Shown: positions 53,354 through 62,119, counted from the first letter of the stretch. The stretch is DNA of 64,000 bases from Candidatus Lutibacillus vidarii (GCA_016717165.1 JADKGA010000004.1:186001-250000), one strand, 5' to 3'. The notes: generated by a model not told the origin, from the letters alone. Made by a program: numbers and translations.

Positions 53354-53548
53354 GGACGGGGACGCTGCGTCAACGTGGCACCGCCACTGGACCGGCCCGG
53401 TGTCGGCGCTGCCGGGGACGGGGAGGACCGGGAGAGGGGCGCGGGGGGGGGGGGGGGGGGGGGGGGCGGGACGGGGAGGGGGAGACGGGGACGCTGCGTC
53501 AACGGGGTAGCGCCACTCGGCCGGCTCGGTGTCGGCGCTGCCGGGGAT
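53354..53548. repeat. 60-bp direct repeat flanking a long poly-G run
   Basis: A segment beginning GGGGACGCTGCGTCAACG occurs at 53354-53416 and again at 53489-53548, about 80% identical, ending GGTGTCGGCGCTGCCGGGGA. Between them is a homopolymer of roughly two dozen G (about 53442-53466) and a G-rich purine tract. The stretch 53186-53602 shows no gene. Confidence 0.7.
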
Positions 53549-53602
53549 GGGGCCGGGGCTGAGCCCCTTGTGTCAGCACCGGGGCCGGGATGCCCGTAGC
53601 TG

Positions 53603-53890
53603 CTTATGCCGTGCTCCACATCCCGACGCAGCGGGTCACTGCCCCGCCAGCCGAAGCAAAGAGCCACTGCCCCGAGATCCGGAGCAACAACCTCCTGGGT
53701 CACGATCTGAAGCAGAGCCCCATTGCGTCAGCGCCCGGAGCAACAACCTCCTGGGTCACGATCCGAGGCAACGAGCCACTGCCCCGAGATACGGAGCAAG
53801 AACCTCCTGGGTCACGACCCGAAGGAACGAGACACTGCCCCGAGACACGGAGCAAAGACCCGTTGCATCGAGATACGGAGCACGGCATAG
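53603..53890. repeat. 28-bp tandem-unit element with inverted termini, copy B
   Basis: Starts CTTATGCCGTGCTCCACAT and ends TACGGAGCACGGCATAG. Inside, a CACTGC-core unit recurs at 53665, 53721, 53777 and 53833 (56-bp steps) and 53861 (28 bp). Alternating units contain CCTCCTGGGTCACGA, so it is a 2 x 28-bp higher-order repeat. No ORF of protein-like character. Confidence 0.8.
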
Positions 53891-53963
53891 CACCCCGAAG
53901 ACTTCTCGGGCCGGTCCTCACGGGCGTCAGCGACGGCCCCCAATGGGGGCCGGAACCAACGAA

Positions 53964-54629
53964 TCAGGGTTGAGCTGCCGCCGTCGCACCGCCGGCCCGG
54001 ATAGCCCTCGGCGCTCCCAGCCCCTCGCCGAGCCGATCCAGGACGTGCTCGACGAGCTCGCGGACGCCTTCGGGGTACTCCGCTTCAGCAGTCCCCTCCG
54101 GGAGCGAGCGAGCCAACGACGCGCTCACCACACCGAAGACTGCGCCCAGGATCGCGTCGAGCTCGGCCCGACGAAATGGGTTGCTCTGCAGAGAGCTCTT
54201 CGGCAGGCGCTCCCCCGCCATCAACCACAGTCGCCATTGCGCCTCCCGGACGTAGGGTGCGAGCTGGTTGTGCGCTCTCGCCAATGTCGAGACCTCGGCC
54301 ATGCGCGTCAGCACCCCGGCCTTCGCCTGGTGTCGCACCAGATCACGCACGAGGGCGACCAGATTGTCTGGATCCTCGAGGTCCTGAAGGTCCGCGCTGC
54401 CGGCTGCTCGCCAGGTGTCCAGACCGTCGGCAGCCCGGTGGAGGATGACGGCCGCAACCGCCTCCTCTTTGCACGCGTAGTAGTTGGAGAAGGTGCGTCG
54501 AGAGACATGGGCCACCTCGACGATGTCGTCGACCGTCACGTCGACCCAGCCGCGGGCGCGCACCAGGTCATAGGAGATCGCCGCGAGCCGCCGCTCGGTT
54601 TCGGCTCGCTTCATCTCACGCAGCCCCAT
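53964..54629 (-). CDS. TetR-family regulator next to MMPL exporter
   Basis: 221-residue repressor from ATG 54629. The helix-turn-helix is ISYDLVRARGWVDVTVDDIVEVAHVSRRTFSNYYACKEEAV, and the C-terminal domain has LVRDLVRHQAKAGVLTRMAEVS. MKRAETERR at 54614 is an alternative start. It lies 139 bp downstream of the MMPL gene on the same strand and probably controls it through the palindrome at 57454. Confidence 0.88.
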   Translation of the reverse strand: MGLREMKRAETERRLAAISYDLVRARGWVDVTVDDIVEVAHVSRRTFSNYYACKEEAVAAVILHRAADGLDTWRAAGSADLQDLEDPDNLVALVRDLVRHQAKAGVLTRMAEVSTLARAHNQLAPYVREAQWRLWLMAGERLPKSSLQSNPFRRAELDAILGAVFGVVSASLARSLPEGTAEAEYPEGVRELVEHVLDRLGEGLGAPRAIRAGGATAAAQP

Positions 54630-54689
54630 GCCACCCACAGTGAGCACTATGTCACCTGGCCGGCCCACGCCCGGCTTCGAAAACCGAGC

Positions 54690-54790
54690 CGAGGCCCCCT
54701 GCGAGACCCGCTCCAGGACCCGCTGCACGACCGACTCCGACCCACTCCGAGACCCACTCCGAGACCGCTCACAGACCCGCTCCATGACCC
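54690..54790. repeat. degenerate GACCCGCTCC decamer repeats
   Basis: Short tandem-like decamers (GACCCGCTCC, GACCCACTCCGA and variants) fill the gap between the MMPL stop and the TetR start and run slightly into the MMPL C-terminus. Low complexity; possible mRNA spacer. Confidence 0.5.
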
Positions 54791-57402
54791 GAGCCGAGGT
54801 CCGCCGAGGTGCGGGTCAGGGCGGAGCGCTCAGCGCGCACCAGGCGGTCTCCCTCGATGTCCACCCGCGGCAGGACCCGGTCGAGCGAGCGAGGCAACCA
54901 CCAAGCTCGCTCCCCCGCGAGGTGGAGGACTGCCGGCATCAGGGTCATCCGGATCAGGAAGGCGTCCAGGAGGATCCCCACCGCCAGGGCGAATCCGAAC
55001 TGCCGGATCGTTGTGTCGTCGCCGAGAACGAACCCGCCGAAGACCGCCACCATGATCGCGGCAGCCGCGACGACAACTCGGCTGGCGTGCCGAAAACCCG
55101 CGGCGACGGCCTGCCGAGCCGGCGCACCATGGATGTACGCCTCGCGCATCGAGGTGGCGAGGAAGACCTGATAGTCCATCGCGAGGCCGTAAAGAATGCC
55201 GGTGGCCATGATCGGTAGAAAGCTGAGGATCGGTCCGGTCCGGTCGACGCCGACCAGCCCGGTGAACCTCGCGTCACCAAAGGCCCGCGTCACCAGCCCG
55301 AGGGTCGCCCCGATCGAGAGCAGGAACCCCCCGGTGGCAACGACCGGGACGAGCAGCGAGCGGAAGACGAGCAGCAGGATGACCAGGGACAGCACGACGA
55401 CCACGCCGATGTACACCGGGATCGCCTCGCCCAGCACCTGCGACAGGTCGATATTGATGGCGGTCAGCCCGGTCACGCCCAACGGCATCACGCCGGCCAG
55501 CGACGTGCTACGCAGTCGATGGACCAGGGCCTCAGTCGCCGGGTCCGTTGGCCCGAGGTCGGGGGTCACCTGGTAGATCGCCAGCGTGCGGGTCTGGTTC
55601 GCGCCCATGAAGCGGGCGCTGCTCACCCCGTCGACGCCCGCCAGCTCCTCGGCACGGCCGAGCAGTTCCTTGGTGTCAAAGCCCGACCCGTCGGTATGCC
55701 GGACAGTGACCACCAACGGGGCGTTCGCCCCGAGCCCGAAGGCTTCGCTCGTCGCGTCGTAGTTGACCCGCTGGGGCGAGCCGCCGGCCGCCATACCGCC
55801 GTCCGGCATACCGAGTCGGAGGCCGGCTGCCCCCACCGCGAGGACACCGAGGGCGATCGCAACTGAGCCGATGGTGAGGATCGGCCGCCGGGTCGTCGCC
55901 GCGATCCATCGGGCGGCAACGAGATGCTGACCGCGCCGGCGGGTGTCGGCCACCCGGCTGCGCGATCCCACGATCCGGTCGCCGACCAGTCCCAAGAGCG
56001 CGGGGAGAGCCGTGACCGAGATGGCAACGGCGAGGAGAACCGTCGAGGCCGCGGTCAGAGCCATCGTGGTGACGAAGGGGATGCGCAAGGTCAACAGCGC
56101 GAGCAACGCCGTGACGACGGTCAGCCCGGCAAAGACGACCGCGCTGCCTGCCGTCCCCACGGCTCGCCCGACGGCGTCATACGGGGAGAGGTCCTCCGTG
56201 ACGATCAGCGTCCGGTGTTTGTGGAGGATGAACAAGGCGTAGTCGATCCCGACCGCAAGCCCGATCATCAGCCCCAGGGCCGGAGTCGACGTCGTCATCA
56301 CGTAGTGCGATGACATGGCGAAGGCGGTACCGACACCGATCGCCACGCCCAGCAAGGCCGTGAGCACCGGCAGGCCCGCGGCGACAAAGGAGCCCAGGGC
56401 CAACAGCAGGATGAGGACGGCGAACCCCAAGCCGACCGCCTCGTGCCCGCCCAGTGGGGGTTTGGTCGGGTTGAGGGCACTACTGGGGTATGCCGAGAGG
56501 CCCGCGCCCTCCACGGCCTGCTCGGTCACCAGGAGGAGATCGCTGAGCGCGTACGGGGAAAGGCCGTTGAGCTGCGCGGTGAACTGGACGGGGAGAAGCG
56601 CCATCCGACCGTCGTCGCTGACCCGGATGGTGGTCAAGGTCCGGCCACCGACGCTCAGCGGACGCCCTTGCGGGGCCGTTCCGGCTGTGAGGCGGTCGAG
56701 GTCAGCCACAATCGGCGCGACGGCGGTGTCGACGGCCTCACTGACCGCTGCGGTCGGTGAGGTCATCGTGCGTGGACCATCGGGCAGCCCCAAGGCTGCC
56801 GGCGATAGTCCCTTGCCTTCGGCGACCGATCTCAGGGCTGTGAGGTCGGCGAAGAGCTTCGTGGCACCGGTCACCTGAGCATGCGGAGCTTGGGTGGTCA
56901 GGGCCCTTGCCCGCATCGCCAGCTCGCTCAGTGCGGTGTTGTGGGTGGATGCGGCCGCCCGGTCGAGGCTCGCGGCGAGCGTCGCGAGCTCGGGCGTGAG
57001 CTGGGCGGCGACCTTCGCCTCGACGCGGGTCGTGATCGTGGCCCGCACCTGCGCCCGCTGGTCCGCGAGCTTGCCCTCCATGTCGACGACTCGCCCCGTG
57101 GCGACGGCCCGCCGGGCGGCCTCCGCGATGGCGGTCGACCGGGCCGGCGTGTCGACCCGACCGCCGTCGTCCGCCGTGAAGACGATCGTGCCTTGGCTGC
57201 CACCAGCCTGCGGCAGCTCAGCGGTGACGGTGTCGAGCACCTGCTGCGATGGCGTGCCCTGGAGGGTGAAGCCGGTGGCGATCGTTCGCGGCTGGGTCGC
57301 CAGGAGCGCTGCCACCGAGATCAGCAGAACCAGCCACACGGCGAGCACCCGCCCGGGCCGGCGGAACGCGAACCGGGCCAGGCGGTGCAGGGCGAGGGAC
57401 AT
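54769..57402 (-). CDS. MMPL-family RND exporter
   Basis: 877-residue inner-membrane exporter of the MMPL/RND type. Two halves each have one transmembrane helix, a large periplasmic loop and a five-helix bundle. First half: FRRPGRVLAVWLVLLISVAALL and the GLMIGLAVGIDYALFILHKHR motif (Gly-x-x-x-Asp-Tyr proton-relay helix). Second half: SFLPIMATGILYGLAMDYQVFLATSMREAY (again GLAMDYQ) and DAFLIRMTLMPAVLHLAGERAWWLP. ATG 57402 follows GGAG. Substrates of such exporters are lipids or drugs. Followed by its probable TetR repressor. Confidence 0.92.
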   Translation of the reverse strand: MSLALHRLARFAFRRPGRVLAVWLVLLISVAALLATQPRTIATGFTLQGTPSQQVLDTVTAELPQAGGSQGTIVFTADDGGRVDTPARSTAIAEAARRAVATGRVVDMEGKLADQRAQVRATITTRVEAKVAAQLTPELATLAASLDRAAASTHNTALSELAMRARALTTQAPHAQVTGATKLFADLTALRSVAEGKGLSPAALGLPDGPRTMTSPTAAVSEAVDTAVAPIVADLDRLTAGTAPQGRPLSVGGRTLTTIRVSDDGRMALLPVQFTAQLNGLSPYALSDLLLVTEQAVEGAGLSAYPSSALNPTKPPLGGHEAVGLGFAVLILLLALGSFVAAGLPVLTALLGVAIGVGTAFAMSSHYVMTTSTPALGLMIGLAVGIDYALFILHKHRTLIVTEDLSPYDAVGRAVGTAGSAVVFAGLTVVTALLALLTLRIPFVTTMALTAASTVLLAVAISVTALPALLGLVGDRIVGSRSRVADTRRRGQHLVAARWIAATTRRPILTIGSVAIALGVLAVGAAGLRLGMPDGGMAAGGSPQRVNYDATSEAFGLGANAPLVVTVRHTDGSGFDTKELLGRAEELAGVDGVSSARFMGANQTRTLAIYQVTPDLGPTDPATEALVHRLRSTSLAGVMPLGVTGLTAINIDLSQVLGEAIPVYIGVVVVLSLVILLLVFRSLLVPVVATGGFLLSIGATLGLVTRAFGDARFTGLVGVDRTGPILSFLPIMATGILYGLAMDYQVFLATSMREAYIHGAPARQAVAAGFRHASRVVVAAAAIMVAVFGGFVLGDDTTIRQFGFALAVGILLDAFLIRMTLMPAVLHLAGERAWWLPRSLDRVLPRVDIEGDRLVRAERSALTRTSADLGSGHGAGL

Positions 57403-57453
57403 GGCGACACTCCAGGGGACGAGCCGAGGTACGGAGTAACCAACGTAGAGCAT

Positions 57454-57472
57454 AATTGCTCATTCGGCAATT
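57454..57472. promoter_or_regulatory. TetR-type operator upstream of MMPL gene
   Basis: Inverted repeat AATTGC-TCATTCG-GCAATT, the most AT-rich spot in the area, 52 bp upstream of the MMPL ATG. Likely bound by the TetR protein encoded at 53964-54629. Confidence 0.6.
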
Positions 57473-57547
57473 TTGCACTTTGCGCATGCTTTGACTGGAC
57501 ACCCGGTCGGGCGCCCCCGGCCCCCGTCCTGGAGTGCTGTCTTGCGT

Positions 57548-57724
57548 CCTATGCCGTGCTCCACATCCCGACGCAGATGGCTCTTGCCTCGACATCCGGA
57601 ACAAAGCGCCACTGCCTCAGAATCCGGGGCAGAGCGCCGCTGCCCCAGAATCCGGAGCAGAGCGCCACTGCGTCCAAGTACGGAGCAGAGGGCCACTGCG
57701 TCGAAATACGGAGCACGGCATAGG
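57548..57724. repeat. 28-bp tandem-unit element with inverted termini, copy C
   Basis: CCTATGCCGTGCTCCACAT at the left, TACGGAGCACGGCATAGG at the right. Four units are in strict 28-bp register (GCC at 57608, 57636, 57664, 57692), each with CACTGC or CGCTGC and CGGAGCA or CGGGGCA cores and a variable 8-10 bp middle. Confidence 0.85.
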
Positions 57725-57917
57725 GAGGCAGGAGAACCCTCGCGCGCCGTCGCGGTCGCCGCTGCGCCCCAATCCGGCGCAGAGCGCCACTGCCTCAGAA
57801 TCCGGAGCAGAGGGCCACTGCGTCGAAGTACGGAGCAGAGGGCCACTGCGTCCAAGCACGGAGCACGGCATAGGGAGGCAGGAGAACCCTCGCGCGCCGT
57901 CGCGGTCGCCGCTGCGC
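57725..57917. repeat. second cassette (copy D) plus partial third
   Basis: A 43-bp flank starting GAGGCAGGAGAACCCTCGCG is present at 57725-57767 and 57875-57917. Between them are three more 28-bp units (GCC at 57786, 57814, 57842) and the right terminus GGAGCACGGCATAGG (57860-57874). This is a 150-bp tandem duplication of copy C's right part. Confidence 0.8.
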
Positions 57918-57958
57918 ACGGGATACGGCGCAGCCCGCGTGCCTGCGTGTCGGAAGGA

Positions 57959-58360
57959 CTACGAGGAGCCTGGCCGACCGATCGACAGCCGCTCGAGCAG
58001 CAGCTGCTCGAAGGCCTCCACCGACCCGTCCACGCCGGCAAGGTCGTCAGGACCGAGCACGTCGCGGGTCCGACCGGCCGCGTCGACGGCATACACCGCG
58101 GGAAGGCGAGCCGAACGCACGTCGAGGTCGACCCCGGCAGGGATCTCGTTGCGGTGCACCACCCGCAGCGGCAGCGGGAAGCGCGAGACGAGAAGATCCC
58201 ACTCCCGCTTGCGGCGCATCGGCGAGTGGGTGATGTCGCACAGCTGGCACTCGACGCGGCCGAGCAGATGCCCGACGACATAGCGCATCTCGCCGAGGAG
58301 CCCACCGTCGGCGTTGTACACGCCCAGCACTTCGACCGCCGAGCCACCGTTGACCGTCAT
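57959..58360 (-). CDS. conserved hypothetical protein with C-x-x-C motif in F420 operon
   Basis: 133-residue protein from ATG 58360. VEVLGVYNADGGLLGEMRYVVGHLLGRVECQLCDITHSPMRRKREWDLL has a Cys-x-x-Cys pair followed by Asp-Ile-Thr-His-Ser and a basic stretch, and then VHRNEIPAGVDLDV and LPAVYAV. The pattern is that of a known uncharacterised bacterial family whose name I cannot give. It follows fgd by 25 bp and is probably in the same operon. Confidence 0.65.
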   Translation of the reverse strand: MTVNGGSAVEVLGVYNADGGLLGEMRYVVGHLLGRVECQLCDITHSPMRRKREWDLLVSRFPLPLRVVHRNEIPAGVDLDVRSARLPAVYAVDAAGRTRDVLGPDDLAGVDGSVEAFEQLLLERLSIGRPGSS

Positions 58361-58385
58361 GCGAGGTGTCTCTCTCCCGTCGCCG

Positions 58386-59432
58386 TCAACGCCTCGCCGG
58401 TACGAGCTCGCGCAGCCCCGGCAGCACCTGCTCGGCAAAGGTCGACAGGAAACGCTCCTGGTCGTGCCCTGGCCCATGCACGACGAGGTGGTCGAAGCCG
58501 AGGTCGGTGTACATCCGCAGCGCCTCGACGACGTCCGAGGCTCGGGAGGCCACGACCCAGCGCCGGGCCACCTGCTCGATCGGCAGCTCGTCCGCGGCGC
58601 GCTCCATCTCCGCCGGGCTGTGAATCGAGTGTTTCTGCTCGGCCGACAGCGACAGGGGCGCCCAGAACCGGGTGTTCGACACCGCCAGCTCGGGGTCCGG
58701 GTCCCAGGACACCTTGACCTCGATCATCCGGTCGATCGACCCGCGCTCCCGACCGGCCAGGTCCAGACCCTCGTCGACGGCCGGGACCAGCTGGTCGGCA
58801 TACAGCTCGCGGCCCTTGCCCGACGTGCAGATGAAGCCGTCGGCGACCCGGCCGGCATACCGCGCGACGAGAGGTCCACCGGCCGCCACGTACACGGGCA
58901 CCGGGTCGGCGGGACGGTCGTAGATCGCCGCGTCGAGGGTGCGGTAGTACTCGCCCTCGAAGGTGACCCGGTCGGCGGTCCACAGCTCGCGCATGAGCCG
59001 GATCGACTCGCGCAGCCGGGCGAAACGCTCCTTGAACTCGGGCCATTGAGCGCCGTCGACCGACCCGACGGCGACCTCGTTGAGCGCCTCGCCGGTACCG
59101 ACGCCGAGCATCACGCGCCCGGGCGCCAGGCACGCCATCGTCGCGAAGGTCTGCGCGAGCACGGCTGGGTTGTAGCGGAAGGTCGGCGTCAGCACCGACG
59201 TCCCGACGAGCACCCGCTCGGTCCGCGCGAGCACCCACGGCATCCACGCGAGCGAGTTGGGCGCGTGGCCGCCCTCCAGCCGCCACGGCTGGAAGTGGTC
59301 GCTGATCGTCACCGAGTCGAACCCGAGCTCCTCCGCCCGCACCGCGTATGCCGCGAGCTCACCCGGCGCGAACTGTTCCGCCGACGCCTTGTAGCCGATG
59401 CGCAACCCGGGCCCACTCGTCATCTCGGCCAA
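58386..59432 (-). CDS. fgd: F420-dependent glucose-6-phosphate dehydrogenase-like LLM oxidoreductase
   Basis: 348-residue luciferase-like TIM-barrel enzyme. The opening RIGYKASAEQFAPGEL, then SDHFQPW and GGHAPNSLAWMPW, is diagnostic of the Fgd group, which reduces F420 with glucose 6-phosphate. VLTPTFRYNPAVLAQTFATM, MLGVGTGEALNE, VYVAAGGPLVARYAG and GFDHLVVHGPGHDQERFL follow in the family order. It sits 24 bp downstream of the cofC-like gene. Assignment to true Fgd rather than a close homologue is likely but not proven. Confidence 0.85.
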   Translation of the reverse strand: MAEMTSGPGLRIGYKASAEQFAPGELAAYAVRAEELGFDSVTISDHFQPWRLEGGHAPNSLAWMPWVLARTERVLVGTSVLTPTFRYNPAVLAQTFATMACLAPGRVMLGVGTGEALNEVAVGSVDGAQWPEFKERFARLRESIRLMRELWTADRVTFEGEYYRTLDAAIYDRPADPVPVYVAAGGPLVARYAGRVADGFICTSGKGRELYADQLVPAVDEGLDLAGRERGSIDRMIEVKVSWDPDPELAVSNTRFWAPLSLSAEQKHSIHSPAEMERAADELPIEQVARRWVVASRASDVVEALRMYTDLGFDHLVVHGPGHDQERFLSTFAEQVLPGLRELVPARR

Positions 59433-59456
59433 CTCCTGTCTGTGGATGCCGCGAGA

Positions 59457-60185
59457 CTACGCCTCGGCCTCCGGAACCTCCCAGGCACCGACCCCGCCCG
59501 ACCGACGCCATTCGCCCAGGAGGGCGACCGTCCGCGCGCCCAGGCCGAGCGCCACGGCTGCTCGCAGGTCGGCCAGAGTGTCCACGTCGTGGCGGGCCGG
59601 CGCGGGTGCGTCAGCCAAGGGATGCAAGCCCAGCGAGGTATGCCGCTCCGCCGATCCGACGCCGTACCCGGTCAGGACGGCTTCACCCGGGCGAGCGACG
59701 ACCATCGTCGTGCCCCCGCCCCCGCGGTCGGCGACGAAGGAGGCCGGGAAGGGGTCGGCCTGACGGAGGACCTCTGAGACATCGGACGGGCGCAGACACG
59801 GCAGGTCGGCCGGAACCACGAGGACGCCGCCGTCCGGGTGGTCGTGGACCGCCGCGACCACGGCGGCGGCAACGGCTGCGTCCAAGGTCGCCGTGTGGTC
59901 GGGCACGACCTGGGCGCCGAGCCCGGACGCCAGTGCCGCGATGTCGGCGTCCGCGGTCACGACGAGCACCGCGGCGACGTCGGCGCACCCGGTGACCGCG
60001 GTGAGGGTGTCGGCCGCGAAGGCGAGGGCGAGCTGACGCCGCTGGTGCTCCGGGAGGGCCAGGCGCGACTTCGCCCGCCCCAGCGCCTTCACGGGCACGA
60101 CGGCGGTCACGAACGACAGATGCGGTGCGGCATACGAAAAGTCTGTCGTCGTGCTGGCCACGCGGCCCGAAGCCCGGTCGGCCAT
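59457..60185 (-). CDS. cofC: 2-phospho-L-lactate (phosphoenolpyruvate) guanylyltransferase of F420 synthesis
   Basis: 242-residue CofC/FbiD-type nucleotidyltransferase. VTAVVPVKALGRAKSRLAL is the nucleotide-binding start, VVTADADIAALASGLGAQVVPD and DAAVAAAVVAAVHDHPDGGVLVVPADLPCLRPSDV hold the metal-binding Asp, and FVADRGGGGTTMVVARPGE with HDVDTLADLRAAVAL closes the family pattern. The enzyme activates phospholactate or PEP with GTP. Start at ATG 60185 preferred; the frame is open to 60239. Head of the cofC-fgd-hypothetical operon. Confidence 0.87.
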   Translation of the reverse strand: MADRASGRVASTTTDFSYAAPHLSFVTAVVPVKALGRAKSRLALPEHQRRQLALAFAADTLTAVTGCADVAAVLVVTADADIAALASGLGAQVVPDHTATLDAAVAAAVVAAVHDHPDGGVLVVPADLPCLRPSDVSEVLRQADPFPASFVADRGGGGTTMVVARPGEAVLTGYGVGSAERHTSLGLHPLADAPAPARHDVDTLADLRAAVALGLGARTVALLGEWRRSGGVGAWEVPEAEA

Positions 60186-60274
60186 CCTGCGATCCACCCG
60201 CGATCGTAACCACACGTTCCTGAGCGACGTGAGGCGCACCTCGCGGCGCGGTCACGACCGAACCGCGACGCCTG

Positions 60275-61084
60275 TCACCCGACGACCGGGTTGGCCGAGG
60301 TCACCGCCAGGTCGCCCGGTCGCAGGCCCGGCAGCCAGGTGCGCAGGTCGTTCTCCTGGGACGGGTTGGTCGGCTCGCGGACGGCCAGGCCGTCGGCGAA
60401 GTAGATGACGGTCATCACCGCCCGCATCGTCTCGGTGGTGTTGCCGCCCGCCTTGTGGACCGTCCACCCCGAGTGGAAGGTCGCGTCACCGGCCCGCATC
60501 GGCCGCGGCTCGGCGAGGGCAAACCCGCGCTCGGCGATCAACGCGTCGAAGTGCGCCTCGCTGACATCCGAGATCGTCACGTCGCTCAGCGCCCCCTCGG
60601 CGTGCGAGCCGGTGGCGAAGGTCAGCCCACCCATCGACGGCACGATGTCGACCAGCGGCATCCACATCGTGATGCACTGGTGTCCGTCGAGCGGCCAGTA
60701 CATCGCGTCCTGGTGCCACGGCGTGTACCCGCCGCCCGGCTCCTTGAAGAGCGCCTGGTCGTGGTAGACCCGCACCCGCTCGACCCCCAGCAGCTGGGCC
60801 GCCACCGAGGCGAACCGTTCGGCGAGGACGAAGCGCGCCACCGTCTCGTCGTCCCGCCACAGGTTCATCACCTGGACGAAGGCCTTCCCGTAGGTATCGC
60901 GCTCCGCCAAAGGAACTGCTTTTTCCGTATGCCGAGCCGTCGCCGCTGCGATCGCCGGCGCGAAGTGCGCCACCTCGTATGACGCCGCCAGACCCTGAAC
61001 GAGCAGGTGTCCCTCGCTGCGGTACCGATCGACATCCTCGCCCGAGATCCGGTGCGCACCGGCAAGGGCCGTACCCATGGACAT
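60275..61084 (-). CDS. phytanoyl-CoA dioxygenase (PhyH) family protein
   Basis: 269-residue Fe(II)/2-oxoglutarate-dependent oxygenase. The iron facial triad begins with HQD (His124, Asp126) in YTPWHQDAMYWPLDGHQCITMWMPLVD, with the distal His in TFHSGWTVHKAGGN followed by the 2-oxoglutarate-binding Arg of RAVMTVIYF. DQALFKEPGGG is the substrate loop. ATG 61084 follows AAGGGA. Divergent from an AraC-family regulator that probably controls it; substrate unknown. Confidence 0.88.
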   Translation of the reverse strand: MSMGTALAGAHRISGEDVDRYRSEGHLLVQGLAASYEVAHFAPAIAAATARHTEKAVPLAERDTYGKAFVQVMNLWRDDETVARFVLAERFASVAAQLLGVERVRVYHDQALFKEPGGGYTPWHQDAMYWPLDGHQCITMWMPLVDIVPSMGGLTFATGSHAEGALSDVTISDVSEAHFDALIAERGFALAEPRPMRAGDATFHSGWTVHKAGGNTTETMRAVMTVIYFADGLAVREPTNPSQENDLRTWLPGLRPGDLAVTSANPVVG

Positions 61085-61218
61085 CAAGATCCCTTCGTGA
61101 GCTCGTGACCCTCGTGACTCGTTGCGTCCTGCGTGGACCCGTGACCAAGCCTGACCCACTCGGTACAGCGTGGGCGATTGAACGGCTCACTGTCCGGCAT
61201 CCAGTGGCCAGGAGCGGT

Positions 61219-62073
61219 ATGTTCTGGTTGATGAATCGACTGCGCGCGACAGCGGGACCGACCCGCTCGGTGGTCTCCGTGCGGCCCTCCATCCCCGTCC
61301 GGCTGGGTCGGATCGAGATGACCGGACGGATCGAGGCGGGGCGCGGCATACATCCGCGGGCACCCCGTCGGTACCCGTCGCACGCGATCATGCTGGTCAC
61401 CGGCGGCACCGGCCGCTACCGCGGCGTCGATGACACGGCGCCGCTGTCAGCAGGATCGCTCGTGCTCGTCCGGCCCGGCGAGCCGCACTGGTACGGGCCG
61501 GCGGCCGGGGCGAGCTGGGACGAGGTCTTCTGCGCCTTCAGCGGGCCGGTGTTCGACCTGGCGGTGCGTCGCGGCGCCCTCGGTGGCGCGAACCGAGTCG
61601 CCGCGGTCGCCGACCCCGCTCGGCTGGCCGCATACCTGGAGCGGCTCAGGCTCGCCCCGCCACCGACGACCTCCACCGCCCAGGACGCCGAGGCTCTCGA
61701 CCTCCTCGTCCTCGTGGAGCAGGCCCTGACGCCGACAGCGCCCGAGCGGCCGGCCGCCGGCTGGCTCGCGCGGTCGATGCAGCTGCTCGCCGCCGACGAC
61801 GGCGGAGGGCTCACCGAGATCGCCGCCGCGGTGGGACTGCCGTACGAGACGTGGCGGCGCCGGTTCCGCGACCAGGTCGGGGTCGCGCCGGCACGCTATC
61901 GCCGCGAGGCCCGGCTGCGCTCCAGCGCAGCCTTGTTGACGATGACGAGCCTGTCGGTGACCGAGATCGCCCACCGCACCGGCTTCGTCGACGACCGGCA
62001 CCTCTCCCGGCACTTCATCCGCGCATACGGCCTCACGCCGGGCCGGTTCCGCTCGCAGGGCGGGTCGCGCTGA
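61219..62073 (+). CDS. AraC-family transcriptional regulator
   Basis: 284-residue activator-type regulator. N-terminal cupin-like sensor (SHAIMLVTGGTGRYRGVDDTAPLSAGSLVLVRPGEPHWYGPA) and two C-terminal helix-turn-helix modules: LTEIAAAVGLPYETWRRRFRDQVGVAPARYRREARLR and LSVTEIAHRTGFVDDRHLSRHFIRAYGLTPGRFR. ATG 61219 follows AGGAGC. Divergent from the PhyH-like gene (134-bp gap), a common pairing. Confidence 0.9.
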   Translation: MFWLMNRLRATAGPTRSVVSVRPSIPVRLGRIEMTGRIEAGRGIHPRAPRRYPSHAIMLVTGGTGRYRGVDDTAPLSAGSLVLVRPGEPHWYGPAAGASWDEVFCAFSGPVFDLAVRRGALGGANRVAAVADPARLAAYLERLRLAPPPTTSTAQDAEALDLLVLVEQALTPTAPERPAAGWLARSMQLLAADDGGGLTEIAAAVGLPYETWRRRFRDQVGVAPARYRREARLRSSAALLTMTSLSVTEIAHRTGFVDDRHLSRHFIRAYGLTPGRFRSQGGSR

Positions 62074-62119
62074 GGAGAGTCGCCGACCGGAGAGCTACCG
62101 CGCTGCTAGACATGGCCCC

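Noticed and set aside
52403..57874. 28-bp repeats as CRISPR arrays
   Set aside because: The variable part is only 8-10 bp and similar between units, there are no unique 30-nt spacers, the termini are inverted and no cas genes adjoin.
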